From the NCBI GenBank assembly GCA_031216445.1, contig CM062206.1, positions 24,271,501 to 24,335,500 on the forward strand: a stretch of DNA of 64,000 nucleotides, in the 5' to 3' direction. Each line of letters opens with the position of its first letter. Position 1 is the first letter of the stretch. The notes beneath the pieces are model-generated. The model worked only from the letters and a program-made list of their open reading frames with translations. It did no database searches and was not told the DNA's origin. This document shows, in pieces, positions 23,861 to 37,900 of this stretch. Source of the stretch: Lateolabrax maculatus. Its lineage: Eukaryota; Chordata; Actinopteri; Acropomatiformes; Lateolabracidae. The translations under genes and the position numbers were made by a program.

Positions 23861-25109
23861 TACAACTTTAAGCAAATAAAATAGTGTGTTGTTACTGTCG
23901 TAACCAAAGGATGAGGCCTAATAAAGCCTTGATCATACTTAAATGCGGACATGCACGCTCTTTTATACATACTACAATCTGTGTACGCAGACATGTTCCC
24001 CACATGTGCACTAGAACACACGGTCCTTACACCTGACAGTAAGAAGAAGAGCTGTTTGGCTGAATAACATGAAAAAGTCAAAAATTTAAAATGGTGTGTG
24101 CAACCACTTCATGGGAATAGGACCAAAGATGGAGAACACAGTACATACAGTGCACAAAACGCAGGGGTACAACGCTACGATTTTCAGACACACTTAATGT
24201 TATTACATAGGTTCAGTTTCTCTCCTGGTGAAGGACTTTCCTCCTCTCATCCAGATTAGCCTGTTGATGTCTGACCAGCATCAACTTTCCCATCACAAAC
24301 GCTCATCTTTCATCTCTCACTGTGACATTTACATGACATTTTGCATTATAGTCTGCGATCTGTCATCCCCAAGATCCTGTCACATTGTGATGGGAGTACA
24401 TTTGCACTGGCTGTTCACTAATTGTACATATTCCTCATTCAAACGAAGGGACAGTGACAGCTGCAATCTCATGCAGAGGACAGAAATAATTTCCTTCAAT
24501 GAGCAATGTGAACAATGATGACAAGCTGTGTTTATGCTGCCTTTAATGAATATCTGTAGGCTCCTGTTTCTGACATTGGCCCCCCACAGTTGTTTCTCCC
24601 TCAGAAACATTATGCTTGTGTCTGAAGTCATTCACTACTCCCCACTCACTATGTGGGGAGTTCTGTATTGAGGACTATATGGGGAGCTCATTGGCCAAAT
24701 TAAAAATTAATTATTACGGTCTTGTATTTTTCTGTAATGTAGCACAGTGTTAACAATGTTACTTATAACCCTGGAACCCATTTTCTAATGCTCCAAAAAT
24801 ATGTATTTGAATAATTAAATAAATATATACTTGCAACGACTAGTCAACTTTGAAAGTCTTTGATCCGAAGCAGCCCTAATTATTATCAAATGTATCCAAA
24901 TTCATCCACAAGCCCACTGAATAGGAAGTGGCGACACAAGAGGCCAGCATGTTGACATTTCTAAAAAGCTAAGCTAATGCTAACGAATTATTAAGAGGAA
25001 CTGTAGATGTGGATGTAATACTAACGTTAGTTTCATTTGGCTAATTTCTGTGTAGACTACTGGTAGAAAAAATAGGGCAGGACTAATGTAGGCTGTCTGC
25101 CATCAAAAT
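23861..25109. other. Intergenic; includes a regulatory-like stretch and a short repeat
   Basis: No gene. About 24,230-24,640 is unique-looking and rich in AT-type factor motifs with no simple repeats, so it is a candidate conserved non-coding element. At 24,630-24,720 there is a repeat with paired 'cactactccccactcac' and 'tatggggagctcattgg' blocks, typical of a fish MITE. A remnant ending in GCAGCCCTAAT at about 24,870 resembles the terminus of the hAT-like MITE at 44,844. Confidence 0.4.
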
Positions 25110-25620
25110 CTCCACTCGCATATTTGCTAAAGGATCATTACTGCGTCAACGTCATCGGACAATTTGGCCGGTCGTCTCAAGATACACCCAGGTACTAACA
25201 GGCGAGTGAGTAAATCAAGAGGCAACCTCCTGCTCTGAAAAGTGAAGCCAATGCCGAAGTGCCTTAAACCTGCATTCTCTCTAACGGCCAGCAGGCCGAT
25301 TGTATACAAGGATAGAGGCAGCGCTAGCCTCTCCAAAAAATCAAGATGGCAACGGCAAAATAGTCGAACTCGCAGAACTAGCAGTTTCAAAGAAGTTGTC
25401 TCAAACCAATGAATGACGTCACAGAGGCTACGTCCACTGCTTTTTCATGGTGAGAACATGAAAAGTGACGGAGTAAATACAGCTGTCAATACAGATGTCG
25501 CTGACTAAAAACAGACTAAAATGTCATTATTGTTGACTAAAATCAAAGTAAACAATAATCAAATCACTAAAATGTGACTGAACAAATGCATATTTTAGTA
25601 AAAACACTACTATGTCCATC
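25110..25620 (+). repeat. Dispersed repeats: 'gccttaaacctgcattctct' element and a TAAAA-rich element
   Basis: The part 25,110-25,340 contains 'gaagccaatgccgaagtgcc' and 'ttaaacctgcattctctc' followed by 'taacggccagcagg', a repeat frequent in percomorph genomes. The part 25,440-25,610 is built of GACTAAAA and CACTAAAAT words, another common fish repeat. Neither codes for protein. Confidence 0.55.
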
Positions 25621-28600
25621 TGTCCCATAGGTCTGACCCCTGGGACACTAATGCATGATACTGCTATCATGGGCTGAAATCAACACTTATGTTGCATCAA
25701 TTATCACTTAGTCTCATTTTCTAGACAGAAATATGCTATAATCACCTAAAAATATATATACACATGTAGAATAATGGCTTTAAACTTGCTTTCACTGTGT
25801 AACAAAAGTAGTTTTTTAGCTCTTTAATTATACAGTACGATCAATAGCACAGAGCTACATTTGCTGCAGCAGCAGAAGGAAGAAGCGATGCACAGCTCCT
25901 CCTTTTGGCTGCTCCTGTCAGGGGTCTCATCAGTGGATATCGGATTTTATGATCCGCATATTTGATTTGACATTGATTTTACGCCGGATGCCCTTCCTGT
26001 CGAACCCTACCCATTCATCCGCAGTACCTCCTGAGCCAACACCCAGCTAAGTGATGCATATCAACAGCATGTATTTGTTCTTATTTTTACCCTTTTTATC
26101 TAAACGTTGTTGTATTCACCGCTTTCACGAGCGCTCACTTGCAGGGCTTTTATGTGCTTAGCCTTTAATCTGGCAGCCAGGGGATTGTTATAAATTGTTA
26201 TTTTCCCAGTACTGTTTCCACCTCTTGGGTGCTCTCTGCTCATCATCACAATATTTTCAGCAACACTTGAAGTTAGCATCGTGATAGCTCCAAGAAAAAA
26301 TGTGAAATGTTTTCCATGATGGTGCTTAGCAGGAAGAAAAAGCAAATTAAAAAAATTGAAATTTCCCCCTGAACTTTGTTTTTCCAGTGCATGAGCTCAG
26401 TTTGCACAAAGCCCCAAACTTCATAAAGAATTCAGGCTACAAGGAGAGCAGTTTATTTTCAGTTTATCCCACTTCCACTTTTAAATAATCCAAGATGGGC
26501 AGGATCAATAATGCATAGTTTTAACCTGGCGGTCCACAGGCTCTTGTCGTGTGTGTGTGTGACTACTGAAGCTGCTGACAGACGCATAAACAACACTCAG
26601 TGTATTTGAGGGGAAAGGTTGACAATGCTGCCCGTGTGTGAGTGTGCTGGAGAGAGAGGGTGTGTGTGGGTGTGGAGAAAGTGCTGGCCTCTCTGTGTGA
26701 TTGTATATGTGTGTGTTGGTCTTAGGGGACTGCAGTGACTTTGTTTGGGTGACTACTTTGTTCCAACTCACAGCACAAATACGCAAGCACAGTAAGCTCT
26801 AGTTAATAAATGCATAACGTCAGGAAACCTTTTGGTCTTTGACGTTAAGGAATTAATGGCCAATAATGACCTGTATTACAGTAATTTACAGTCTGTCTAC
26901 ACACGGGCAAGTATTCAATAGCTAAATACAAGCATAGTTCATTCACGCGCTCTCATGAAACACTTTACCGGGCTGTTTATTTTCCCCAATATCCAAAATC
27001 CCAACTACATCCCTTCTTACATCTTTGTTTCGTACATACAGCCAAGTCTGATCAGCAATGCAGAATAGATAATGACATAGCAATTTAAACACCTTATTCT
27101 TTTTTTATCCCTCCAGCAATCATTTTGTTCTCAGTGCTTTGCAGGAATTACAGGTTTGAACACACCTCCATCTAATAAGTCATGTCATGTGCCACCGTCT
27201 GATTCGGGGAGGGGGGTGTTTGTATGGAATGTTTATCTGTGCAGCCAGGGAAGGAAAGGTAGAGACAGAGTCAAAGAAAATAAGACAGATGGTGAGATGA
27301 AAAACTGGTAAGGGTTAGAACAAAGGGGTGGTTGGGGACAAAAACATCTAATTCTGTCAGGCTGAGTTAAGCTAGAACCAGAAAACAGTGTTTTAGATTG
27401 TGAACAATGTTACCAGCATAAAGTATAGACCAAAGAATAACTGAATGCATCAGAGAATTAATGAATAAGGGAGGATGTGTGGATGAAGCATGAGGTTTGT
27501 CAGAGATGAATGACAGCTTCAGTCAGCCTGAATGAGCTGTGGATGAAACAGGACAGGTTTGGCATTTAGGATAGTAAGTGATTTGTAGAGTAGTCGCTTT
27601 CTCCCACCGTTTGTGTCTGAACCAAGCTGCCTTTTGTGGATCTACACTCATCTCATGTAGGCTTCCGCCTCGCTGGGGTCCAGGAGGCAGAAATGAGTCG
27701 TGGCGACAGAGAAGTTTAATTACTGTGTGGAGCAGGCGGAGACAGCAGCCTGAGACACAACGAATGAGACGCTGGAAGGATGTGGATACTCCACCTTTTT
27801 TTAACCAGGGCACCTTTCTTCATATTCCTTCCTGCCTTGCCCATGGGCATTAAAGGGCAGTTATGCCAGCGAGGATTTTATTTTAAAATTCCCTTTCTTT
27901 TCTGAGATGAAGACCTTTTCATTGTATTTCTGAATTTTCTGAACGCTCTGCTGCTGCAATCGTAATTTGCCAATCTTCTAAGCAAAATAAGGTTTAAACC
28001 TGCATTAACAGATATTTAGGCCTCTTGGAGTCAGCACAACAAGCTGTACGTTGACATATTCTCACTTTAAATAGTTGTCACTGCAAACGTGTTTGCATAG
28101 CATTAGCATTTAGCTGGAGTCCAGTTTCTCAATAAGCTGAAAGATGTTAAAACGTTACAAAGAACTGAGCAGAATGGCAGAGTTGGTGATAATTTCTTGG
28201 AATCTTTGGATTTGTCACTAAGAGTGATCCTTACCACATTACACCACAGACACATACATACATGAGGAAGACTAGATTAGATTGTAAAAAATGTATTAAA
28301 ACAAACTATATTCCTAACTAGGTGTTGGCTGTGATCAGCAGTTATTTTACAGATTCACGTCATTTTCACACCTAAACTGCCCTTTAAGATTCAGTCAGCT
28401 TAAAATGGACGGGGTCTCAGACTTTACTCCTGCTTCCTACAGATGTTAAATCACAGATACACTCACTGCAACAGTCCGTCATTTAAGAAAAAGACTGTTT
28501 CAGTGGTAAGTCCACTTGCTTCATGAAGGGAATGATAGAGACTGAGGAAGTATGTATATACTTAACATACTTTACAGTTTAGCAGTTACAGTAACAAAGG

Positions 28601-29334
28601 TAAAAGAAAGTGTTATAAAACAAATTGTCCAAACGTTTGAATATACTGGAAATGCTGGTCCCTCCAGCTTTCTGTCTGTCCTCCTGTCTGTCTTCATATG
28701 TGCCAGTTCTAACCATCTGTGCTCCCTTCAGTCTGTCTGTGTTCTGATCTTTCTGTTTGACTGCAGAAAAAGACAAAGGAACCAAACAGGAAGCAACTTT
28801 CTTGAAGAGCAATCACTGAACAGACCATCAAATCTAAAACTCCACTGTTGCATTTAGCTGCTGGAACGTCATAGTCTGGCATTTATAAATTCTAAAAATC
28901 TTCAGAGTTAATAACTTAACTTAGTTAATAACTTTCTGAGATGAAAACAGCCACATAACAGACCCTAGGTGCCGATCACAGATGGTTTTGGGTAAAAAAA
29001 AAAAAAGAAAGAAAAGGTTGATTTGACAGCAAAGCAACACACTAGGGACAAAGTTGGACTTTAAACAGATAACATATGAAGAGATATATACCATTGATTT
29101 AGGCCCTTTGTACACCCTACATTAACCAGATGTTTTACTATGAGGCAGACGATGAATTTACTTCAGGAAAGTTCATACCAGCTAAAAATGCAGCTAAAGA
29201 CAACAGTACAGGAGTAACTTGGAGAGAATCGAATAAGAATAGTGCGAGGAAAACTGCTCCTGCGACTTTTAATGCAGCGGGACATTGAAGTCTGTTTTTA
29301 CAGTATCATTTGATCTGAGAACTGCAAGCCTCCT
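25621..29334. other. Intergenic, no gene seen
   Basis: About 3.7 kb without recognisable exons. Stretches at 26,100-26,350 and 26,940-27,200 look unique and regulatory-like by composition only. GT-rich sequence is present at 26,545-26,720. Confidence 0.4.
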
Positions 29335-29620
29335 GTTTGTAGATGTTCAACATTTTGGGAGATACAGGTCTTCGCTTTTCTTCACCGACTGTTGGATGAA
29401 AAGATCAGAACCGCTCTCACGTCTGGGCTATAATCAGTATTTTTATAGTAACAATGAAAGAGTTCCTTCGTAATAATGAACTATCTATCACCATTTGTGT
29501 TAGATGCTTAATGTTATATCTCTGTCGTTTAATCCGTACACAAAGATGAATGTAAGAAATGAGAAGTTTTATGGTTTTATGGGAAGTTGCACACTGAAAG
29601 CATTTTGCGCTGGTGACTGA
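29335..29620 (+). repeat. Dispersed repeat, family C, copy 2 (other half)
   Basis: It contains 'acattttgggagatac', 'atgaaaagatcagaaccgct' and 'ctcacgtctgggctata'. Later come 'tatatctctgtcgtttaatc' and 'cgtacacaaag'. These are the flanking blocks of the family C element. The central 'ggaaacaggg' block seen at 8,105 is missing here, so this copy carries an internal deletion. Confidence 0.55.
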
Positions 29621-29896
29621 TTCTTGAAGCGAAGCCTTCAGGAGATAAGCATCACGTCAACCGGATCTGACCGATCTTCCTGGTCCTGATGCAGCTGGGG
29701 GGAAGGATGATGGTACTGGGCCACAGAAAAGCTTGGATCTCTGAGGCTTCTACCTGACCAAGGAAACAAGGGCAGACATCTTGCCAAGTAGCACCTGCTG
29801 AGAGGGTAAACAGGGTTTGAACTTTTGAGCTCTCAATCTGTCTTTTTTTCATTCTTTACACAACTACAACAAACACAGACTGTACAAAAGCAGTGG
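29621..29896. other. Intergenic, no gene seen
   Basis: Short non-coding gap between two repeats. Confidence 0.4.
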
Positions 29897-30415
29897 ACGT
29901 AGCTTTTGTGATGTCACCCATTGGTTTGTGGACGGCTGTTTTGAAGCTGCAACTTCGGTTTCTTTGGCGCCAGTAGTGACGTTATTTGGACAAGAGGGTA
30001 GCGCTGCCTCTATCCTGATTGGCGATTGCTGTGGTAGTGACTTGTCAATCACGCAGTAGCCCCGCCCTAAAGCATACACTGCTTCAATGTCTATTTTACT
30101 CTAAATGTGACTATCATTTACAAATTGAACATCATGGCATACTGAATAAGGCTTGAAACTAGCAACTGAGACCATAAACTCATTAGAAGAATGACGGCAG
30201 GCCTTCCAGTGTGGCCAATTGGAACCAAGCCCCCAGGAAGTGCGCCATACTTTGAAGCCAATTTGACATAGCGGCCAAACGGTGGAATTACAACTTCCGG
30301 GTCCGTCACGTGACGCCATTGGGCCCAAAAAGACTTTTTCCCATTGACTAACATTGAGAAAGAGACGTCTGTAACTCAGCGCATAATTTTTTTTGAGGTA
30401 CATCAACTACCCAGT
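29897..30415 (+). repeat. Cluster of dispersed repeats ('gtgatgtcacccattggttt' type)
   Basis: The first part (29,897-30,190) has 'gtgatgtcacccattggttt', 'ttatttggacaagagggta', 'gtagtgacttgtcaatcacg' and 'gagaccataaactcatta'. The second part (30,190-30,415) has 'acttccgggtccgtcacgtg' and 'acgccattgggcccaaaaag' followed by 'ccattgactaacattgag'. Both are sequence types I know as percomorph repeats often found adjacent to each other. Non-coding. Confidence 0.6.
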
Positions 30416-33400
30416 TCTAACACTTGAATAGCCCTTATTTAAATCATCAGGTCCTAAAAGTTGTAAGGTTGACTAACAGCTGGATCCAGAGTTACTTTAT
30501 TCTGCAGGTCATGTGAACGAGCCCGAGATCGAGAGACTGGGAGGCGGGGCTTAACAAAACGCTAGTGCGTATGCTCTATGGGCCCAACAGAGCGGGAAAA
30601 TCTGTAAACTTCTGCATATTGAATACCCGGATGTTTGCTTCATGCGCCACTGAGCAACTTCCATAGGAATGAACGAGGCCCTGCCTCCAACGTTGTATCC
30701 ACTTCTCTTCATACATCCATGTTTGGAACAGGTATAAAGACTATTGCCTTTAGTTTTATAAAAACTAAATGTTAATGTGAAAGATGAACAAATGAACAAA
30801 TTACTGTTGTCTCTATTATTATGTGATGTTAGCAGTTCTTGGAAAAAAAATCTATAATTAGACAAGAAGCAGCAACAAAACCAACATAAAAAGACGGAGA
30901 CAGCACACCGACTTTTGTATAAAGGTAGGCTAATGTAACATTGTCAAGGATGTGGATGTTACGTTAACGTTACTTTCACCCAGTTATCTCTCGTGTTCCC
31001 ATCGGAGTGAGTAAGACAGTAAATAGTGTTTTGGTGAAGAAGCGAGTGAATCAGCTTCTGAATGATCGCCTGCTCTGCAGAGGAGTGCAGCTAGCTGTGG
31101 TGATGCTAATGCTAATGCTAGGTGAGCAGGAACAGAACAAATACCTGTAACCATGGTAACTGTACATGACAAAGATGGCGACAGCTGTAGCCTCAAAATG
31201 CTTAAAGGACATCAAAATGATAATGAATCGTCGGTTTCTGTTGACTTAAACGAACAAAAATCAAATGACAAAAATTTGACCAAAATTAATAAACATTTTC
31301 CACAAAAGACAAAGACTAAATCAACCAACAATGAACACTCTTTAGACGTGGCTGGGAGAACTGGTTTGTTTCGAGCATACTCCGGCCTTAACTCATCTGC
31401 AACCCTTCGCTGTCATGACACACTGACAAAAGTCCATATCTGGAAGCTTTCTTCTTGTTTTGTATAATGAGGAGCGTGCATCGATACGCTCCTCTGTCCA
31501 TCACCGGGAGCCGCCTTCTGTTCACATGGCTCTTTGAAGGAACCATTCGAGCCCATTTGGCTGGTCTGCTCTTGAGTTATTGTCAATTAAGACTGCCGTT
31601 GGCTTCGGCAAACAGAGCGAGCGAGCGTTTATCTCCCCCCTGATGAAGGGGAGAGGGAGGAGAGGCCCCCCTGAGAGTGTGTGTGAGTTGTTCTTGTGTT
31701 GTGGACGCTGGGCGTTTGGTAAGCCCCTGTCTAAGCAGAGGATCACCCATTGGCTTTGTGATGGCCCGTCATGAGCCTTTGTGCTGGCGGGCACGGTCCC
31801 TCCCACAGTTATCAATGTGCAGTCTGCGGGGTCCCGTGGCTCTGACAGCCACGTTCAGCGGGACGTGTGGAGGGGATCCGAGGCGAAGCCGCCGCCCGTC
31901 TGTCCTCCACCCTCCTGTCTGCCTCTCTGTGAGTGACCGACTGTAAAAGGTGACACGCCAGCGGCTGCACGATCACATTTCATACTGCAGTGCTTTTAAA
32001 GAGAACATACTGTATATCTGCATTCATCACATATACATGTGTTGCAAGACCTACTGACTGTAAGTACAGCGAGAAAAACATGACTCAGCAGGTAGTCAGT
32101 GAGTCTATATAGTAAAAGCTATTTAATGAGGAATTCATCTTGCTGTAAGCTTAATGAAGTGATGGCTACTGCACCTCTGTCCCATTCTATATCTGTCTTA
32201 TCTTCAGTAAACTGTCTGAATCCTACACAGCAGACTGTGCTCTGCAGTAATTGTAATGCAAGCCTTCTTTCATCTCCACTATTTTTTTCCTTTTTCTCTA
32301 AATGTTACTGTACAAACTGGTGTAGAGAGGAGATAGGCAGTACTGAATGCAGTTTTTCAAGGTGAAAAATAAAGTTCATCTAGACTTTAATATTTTATCT
32401 GAGTATACATAACCAGCAGCATCATGACTGATCATTGCTACATTTGTATATGTATACAGTAATCTCACTGGTATGATTTAAAGCGACACAATGATTAGTT
32501 TCCACGTGAACTGTTTATCCCCTGTATAAAAACTGTCCTGTGACTTGCTGAATCCACCATGTCTCTCCCAATTCAAGATGTTGACACAGGACACGTGACT
32601 CCCACCGCATCACTCCACAACAAAACAATACAACAGGAGCCGAGGACGACAACATGGTTCTACTACAGAGACTCTGCAGTTACAACACTGACTCCACTAA
32701 AGCTGAAGGATGAAGTGCTGCCTCCCTCTGCTGGATGCTCACACGACAAATAAGAGACAAAAGCCACATCAAACTACAGGAACGTCCGTAGCATGCTCCC
32801 AAACTAAGGACTACAATTATGTCTACCCACAATCCCCTCCCCCAAACAATCAATCAGCCTATAGCAGATATTTCTCCTGTAGTTGACAAGATCAATATAC
32901 TGTATGCTATTTGGGAAATTAAACATTTCTATATGTTCATAACTTCATATCTTTACATGAATTTTTGTTAATCGTCTCTCAAACTCATCAGAATTCTTGT
33001 ATTTCACAGCTCAGCTTATAAAACAATTATTGCATTTTTATGATTGATATATACTGTATGTGGCTAAAGTGAACATTAGACAGAATCACACAAACATGAA
33101 CTTCCATCATGTCATTTATATTTTGAGGTTGTACAGTTAGAGTATCGTTAACCAATTATCATACATTTCCAAACTACAGAAAGTCTGTAGCCACTGCCTC
33201 TGCTGGCTAAGCGAAACTTTCTGGAATATTTTGGGAAGCCTGAACACTTAGAATTAAGAAGTATGATGGAGAAATGTTCCTGAGTATGCTCCCAAGTTTG
33301 ACAAACTTATTTAGTGGGTTTATATGTGCTGGCTTTGGTAGATCGGTCTGCAATGTGGAGCCCAATGATATTCAGCTTCACCAATTTCTCACCTAAACAT

Positions 33401-33469
33401 TAAATCGGGATGAACTCTCATTTTTTAAATATATTACCAGTTATGTAGAATCACATAAAACAGTCTGCT
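30416..33469. other. Intergenic; repeats and a GC-rich unique stretch
   Basis: The part 30,550-30,720 continues repeat-like sequence. The part 31,480-31,930 is clearly more GC- and CpG-rich than its surroundings and unique-looking, possibly an isolated CpG island or enhancer. I could not build a coding exon from it. The remainder to 33,469 is AT-rich with no recognised gene. Confidence 0.4.
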
Positions 33470-33625
33470 GCCATGCTGGCAGCTCTGTGAGGCGTTTCGA
33501 GCTAAATGCCAACATGCTCACAAAGCTAATATTTATCATATTCCCCTTGTTTAGTGTGTTGATAACATTTGCTAATTAGCGCTAAACACAGAGTAAAGCT
33601 GATGGGAATGTCAAAAACGTGTAAA
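33470..33625 (+). repeat. Dispersed repeat, family B, short copy
   Basis: It shares 'acatttgctaattagc' and 'gctgatgggaatgtc' with the copy at 6,355-6,775. The palindromic left part is diverged and the right half is missing. Confidence 0.6.
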
Positions 33626-34946
33626 TGTGTAAAACTGAAGTGTTGGACAGATTTAAATACTACTGCACACACTAATTCTATCAACTACTATCAGACCAAG
33701 TCACATTTCAGATTTTTATTAGAAAAGACAGCAACAGTTATGGTGACCCTCAATTTCCACTCCCTTAATATGATCACGCCCCCTAAAATAAAACCTCCCC
33801 CCAACCAATTTCAATTCAACACGCTGGGTCCTGCCTGCCTCTTTGCTCCCCGGATCACTATCAGGCAGGCACACAGCAACAATCGCTTTATACAGAGCAG
33901 TTTGTGGCAGCAACAAAACATCTGGAGAGGGAATGACAGCTGGGCTCAAACTGAATTTCCACAGTCCTGTACTGCCTCGCTGCTTCCCAACTCTTCCTCC
34001 TGTCTGAAATGAGAACTAAGGCCTCACCCTCTATTGTGCAATTTCAACACCTAGATCTACCCGTCTTGTCTCTAGTTTAACTGGAGTCACAACTCCTTCA
34101 GACACATCTCAGAGTCAGAACTCAAAAGAGGATGCAAAGAACTTAAATGTGGGGTTTCTCACAGATCAAGGCCTTCCATTCTTATACTTCAAATGCAGGA
34201 CAAATGAACTAAAGCTTGACCTCATCCTCACACGCACACACATATTTATATTCTGTCCTCCCACCCATGACTCAGTACGAGATCGATGTCCACTGGCCAA
34301 ACGAGCCAGGGGGACATCAGATATTTCAGGAATTAAACTGATGAAATGGAAAAGTCTTTAGTGCACTCAGGACAACTGAGAAGTGACAAGCTTCAAACGT
34401 AAAAAGTCAAATATACTTAAATATATTTGTACAGTAACTTCTCACCTCCAAGTTCTGGGCGCACTATTAAAACCAGGATGGCTAGAATGGATTTGGAGCA
34501 CTGTACAATATAACATTATGTAGACGGAGTAGGGCTGTGCACCGTGCCAAAGCTTTTACACAAAGTGATGGGAGCCATAAACGAGATGAACTGCTTCAGA
34601 TGACGGAGCCAAAAACATGAAACCTACATGATCTCTTAGACAAAAAAAAAAACTTTTACTACCCCAGGGTGTAAATTATCAGCTTTGTAAAAATAATACA
34701 TACATGACATTGTTTGAGACAATTAAATTACAAACAGACAGGATATCATAAGAGATGGAGGATATACTGACATTTATCTTTTCACTAAAGTATTTTACTG
34801 CCAAAACACAGTAGAATAATATATTATTGAGAATGACTAAGATTCAGCTCGTCACTCAAGACTGCAACCCTCCCCGCCCAGTCCGCCCCGGGCCCCAGCA
34901 GTCCTCTGTTGTCATGGAAACCCTGTGACACCCAAGTGCAAAAGGT
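33626..34946. other. Intergenic and probable hspa9 3' UTR
   Basis: The part just left of 34,947 should be the 3' UTR of the minus-strand hspa9 transcript. I could not find a clear AATAAA on that strand within 500 bp, so the transcript end is unresolved. The 147-codon plus-strand frame at 33,569-34,012 has no recognisable domain. Confidence 0.4.
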
Positions 34947-37900
34947 CTACTGCTGGCCTTCTTTCTTCTCTCCCTCGGATGAGCCCGAGCTGCTGCTGCC
35001 ACTGCCGCCCTCTCGCTCTGCTGCCATCTGCAGGAATGTGTTAGAGGTGAGTATCGACAGCCATCAATCTTATACCACATTTATTTATAAGTTATGTGTT
35101 TGATATGTTGTGGTATGGCCTTTGTATTACAGATTTTTCCCTTACGAACCTTCTTTCTATAGACTTGATTGAAAGCCATTTGGATGTTAACCACACCTGC
35201 CATCGTAGTGCAAGATGTATAAATATGGGGGTGGTTTTCATCTTTCTAACCTGACGAAGACCCACTTAGGACAGAAACGTCAATATTAAACTTTTGTGGC
35301 ATGGAGTAAGTGTGAAGACCTTCTTTCACTGACAGCTTCCTGATAGTCCTGCACCTAAATCTACGGGCAAGCTTATAACTAATGAGCTGAAACCATGTGT
35401 TGACAGAACTACTTTCCCCATAACTTACTACCAAATGAGGTAGTTCTTATCAGGAAACCTCCTTAAATCGATCGAGCGATAGATTGATCGATAGATTGTT
35501 TAACCTGAAGCTGTTATTTCTTCTTTCTCTCCCCCCAAATACATCATCTTTAATTGAAGATTACTCTGCCAGAATTTAACTCCCACAGTTATAATTTAAC
35601 AAATGCCACTTGAAGATCATTTGAAATAAGTGTGTCAAACTACATCCAACTTAAAAAAGTACATGAAATCCTTAATAGATTTTCATGTTTCCTTACATAC
35701 TCACCAACTATGTTAATAGCCAGTTTCTCTCATTTGCTCTATTGTTTTTGTACAGTACTCCTTCGGTCAAGGTCTTTAGATTCTATCTATTCTATATTTG
35801 TCCCAGTTCAGCTGACATCTCATTCTTGTCTGTTAACACTGAATTATAAAATGCTACATCAGTGCTGCCAGGTTAGCTGAGTGCTGCTGTTCAATTAGAT
35901 ATACTAGGAAACATGGTCTTACATTTAACAAACACTACCTGAGAGACACGTTGAGGGACATCAAGCATGACCTAATAGTTTCTGAACCTTCCTTTTTAGT
36001 GTGACTGCGTGTTCCTACCTTCTTGTAAGCCATTTCGAAGAGCTTGAGTGACGCCTGCTGCAGGGTGGAGGCCGCCTGTTTGATGTTCTCTCCCGTTTCG
36101 GACTCCTTGTTGGTCAGAAGATCCCTGACTTTTGTGATCTCCTCCTTCAGCTTGGTGCACTGTGAGTAAACGGATCGGAGAGGCAACGTGAATGAATAAA
36201 GGTGGGCCACGCGTGAAGACATGGACAGTACAAACTGGATGATCACATACGTATGTGTAGCGCTGCGCGCTAGTACAGCAGACAGGGTTCCATGTTTGTG
36301 GCCGTGTTGGCAGGAATCTGTGCCTACACTTCCTATATCCGCATCATACTACACATTCAGACAGCTAGAAGAAGCTTTCCACGCATTATCTCAACAATTA
36401 ATTTTACTTATCCATCACAGAAGGTTTAGTACAACTGGAGATATCTTCTCCTACTACTTACATTTTGTGGTTCAAGCAAGCAAATTTACTTTATGGTTAT
36501 CTTTAAGTTTTACCTCATCCGCAGGAAGCTGGTCCTTGAACTCCTCCATCTTGGATTCTGTGTCATGGATGATGCCCTCAGCCATGTTGACAGCCTCCAC
36601 ACGGTCCTGTGCACAAGAAAATGAGGGTTAGAGAGGGTCAACACCATGGATATGAAGCACGAGCAGACCAAACGCACATATGCTGTGAACCCACTTAAGG
36701 CTGCGTCAACTCCAAACACATGGTCTTAGTGTTCTGCAGTCTTTACCTTCCTCCTCCTGTCCTCCTCTGCATACTTCTCAGCATTCTTGACCATGTTCTC
36801 GATGTCATCTTTACTGAGACCTCCCGATGACTGGATCACAACTGAGGAGAGTGCAGCAAGATGAGGATGTTTAGACACTCAACGAGCAGCAGTCAACAGA
36901 CATTTTCATCTGCTAATTAAAACTAGTGATGAAACAGTCAAAAGAAGGCAGAGAACACGTGGAGAGAAATTTCCCAAATGCTTTATTCTTACTGACTCAT
37001 CAGAAATGAGTCCAGCAGTCATAAGATCAGAACGCTTGTTGCTGCGTCGTCTGCTAAATGAGTCACACTTACTCTGCTGTTCCCGCCCTGTGCCCTTGTC
37101 CTTGGCGGAGACGTGGACAATGCCGTTGGCGTCGATGTCGAAGGTGACCTCAACCTGGGGAACACCGCGGGGAGCGGGGGGGATTCCCACCAGAGTGAAC
37201 TGACCCAGCACCTTGTTGTCTGCTGCCATCTCTCTCTCTCCCTGACATACCTTGATCTCTACCTGAGTCTGTCCATCAGCTGCTGTGGAGAACACCTGGG
37301 GGAGCAGGTGGAGGTACTTCAGGACATGTCTACACTTACATTTTACACCTGTTAACACCTTTTAAAATAGAGCATATAGAAAGAAGCAAAAGGCTTGACA
37401 TGAAGCTCACTCTGTTGCTTTAAGTACCTGGCTCTTCTTGGTGGGAATTGTGGTGTTCCTATTGATGAGCTTGGTGAAGACTCCGCCCAGGGTCTCAATG
37501 CCCAGGGACAGTGGTGTGACGTCCAACAGCAGCACATCAGTGACATCACCAGCCAAAACACCACCCTGGATGGCTGCTCCTATGGCAACAGCCTCATCGG
37601 GGTTGACAGACTTGCTGGGAGCGCGGCCAAACAGGTCCTGAACCGTTTGTTGGACCTGCAGGGGCAAAACACTGAGCGTTATACTCGTGTAGTGGTAGTT
37701 ACGTGAGAACCACAACTGATGAAGATCTGCTGAAGCTCTCTGGGGTTTGTGCACAGCAATTTAAAAAAGTGCCATACAGAAAGGACACATTTAACATAAC
37801 AGAAATTATGAGATAAACAGACACAGGTATAAAACACACTATACAATAAAAAGGTGAACACTTTGCTATTTCAATTTAATATACAAAAACAAATTCCATA

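Noticed and set aside
36019..36159. Lack of EEVD at the hspa9 C-terminus considered as a truncation
   Set aside because: Mitochondrial Hsp70 proteins do not end in EEVD. The last exon gives a complete tail of the usual length.
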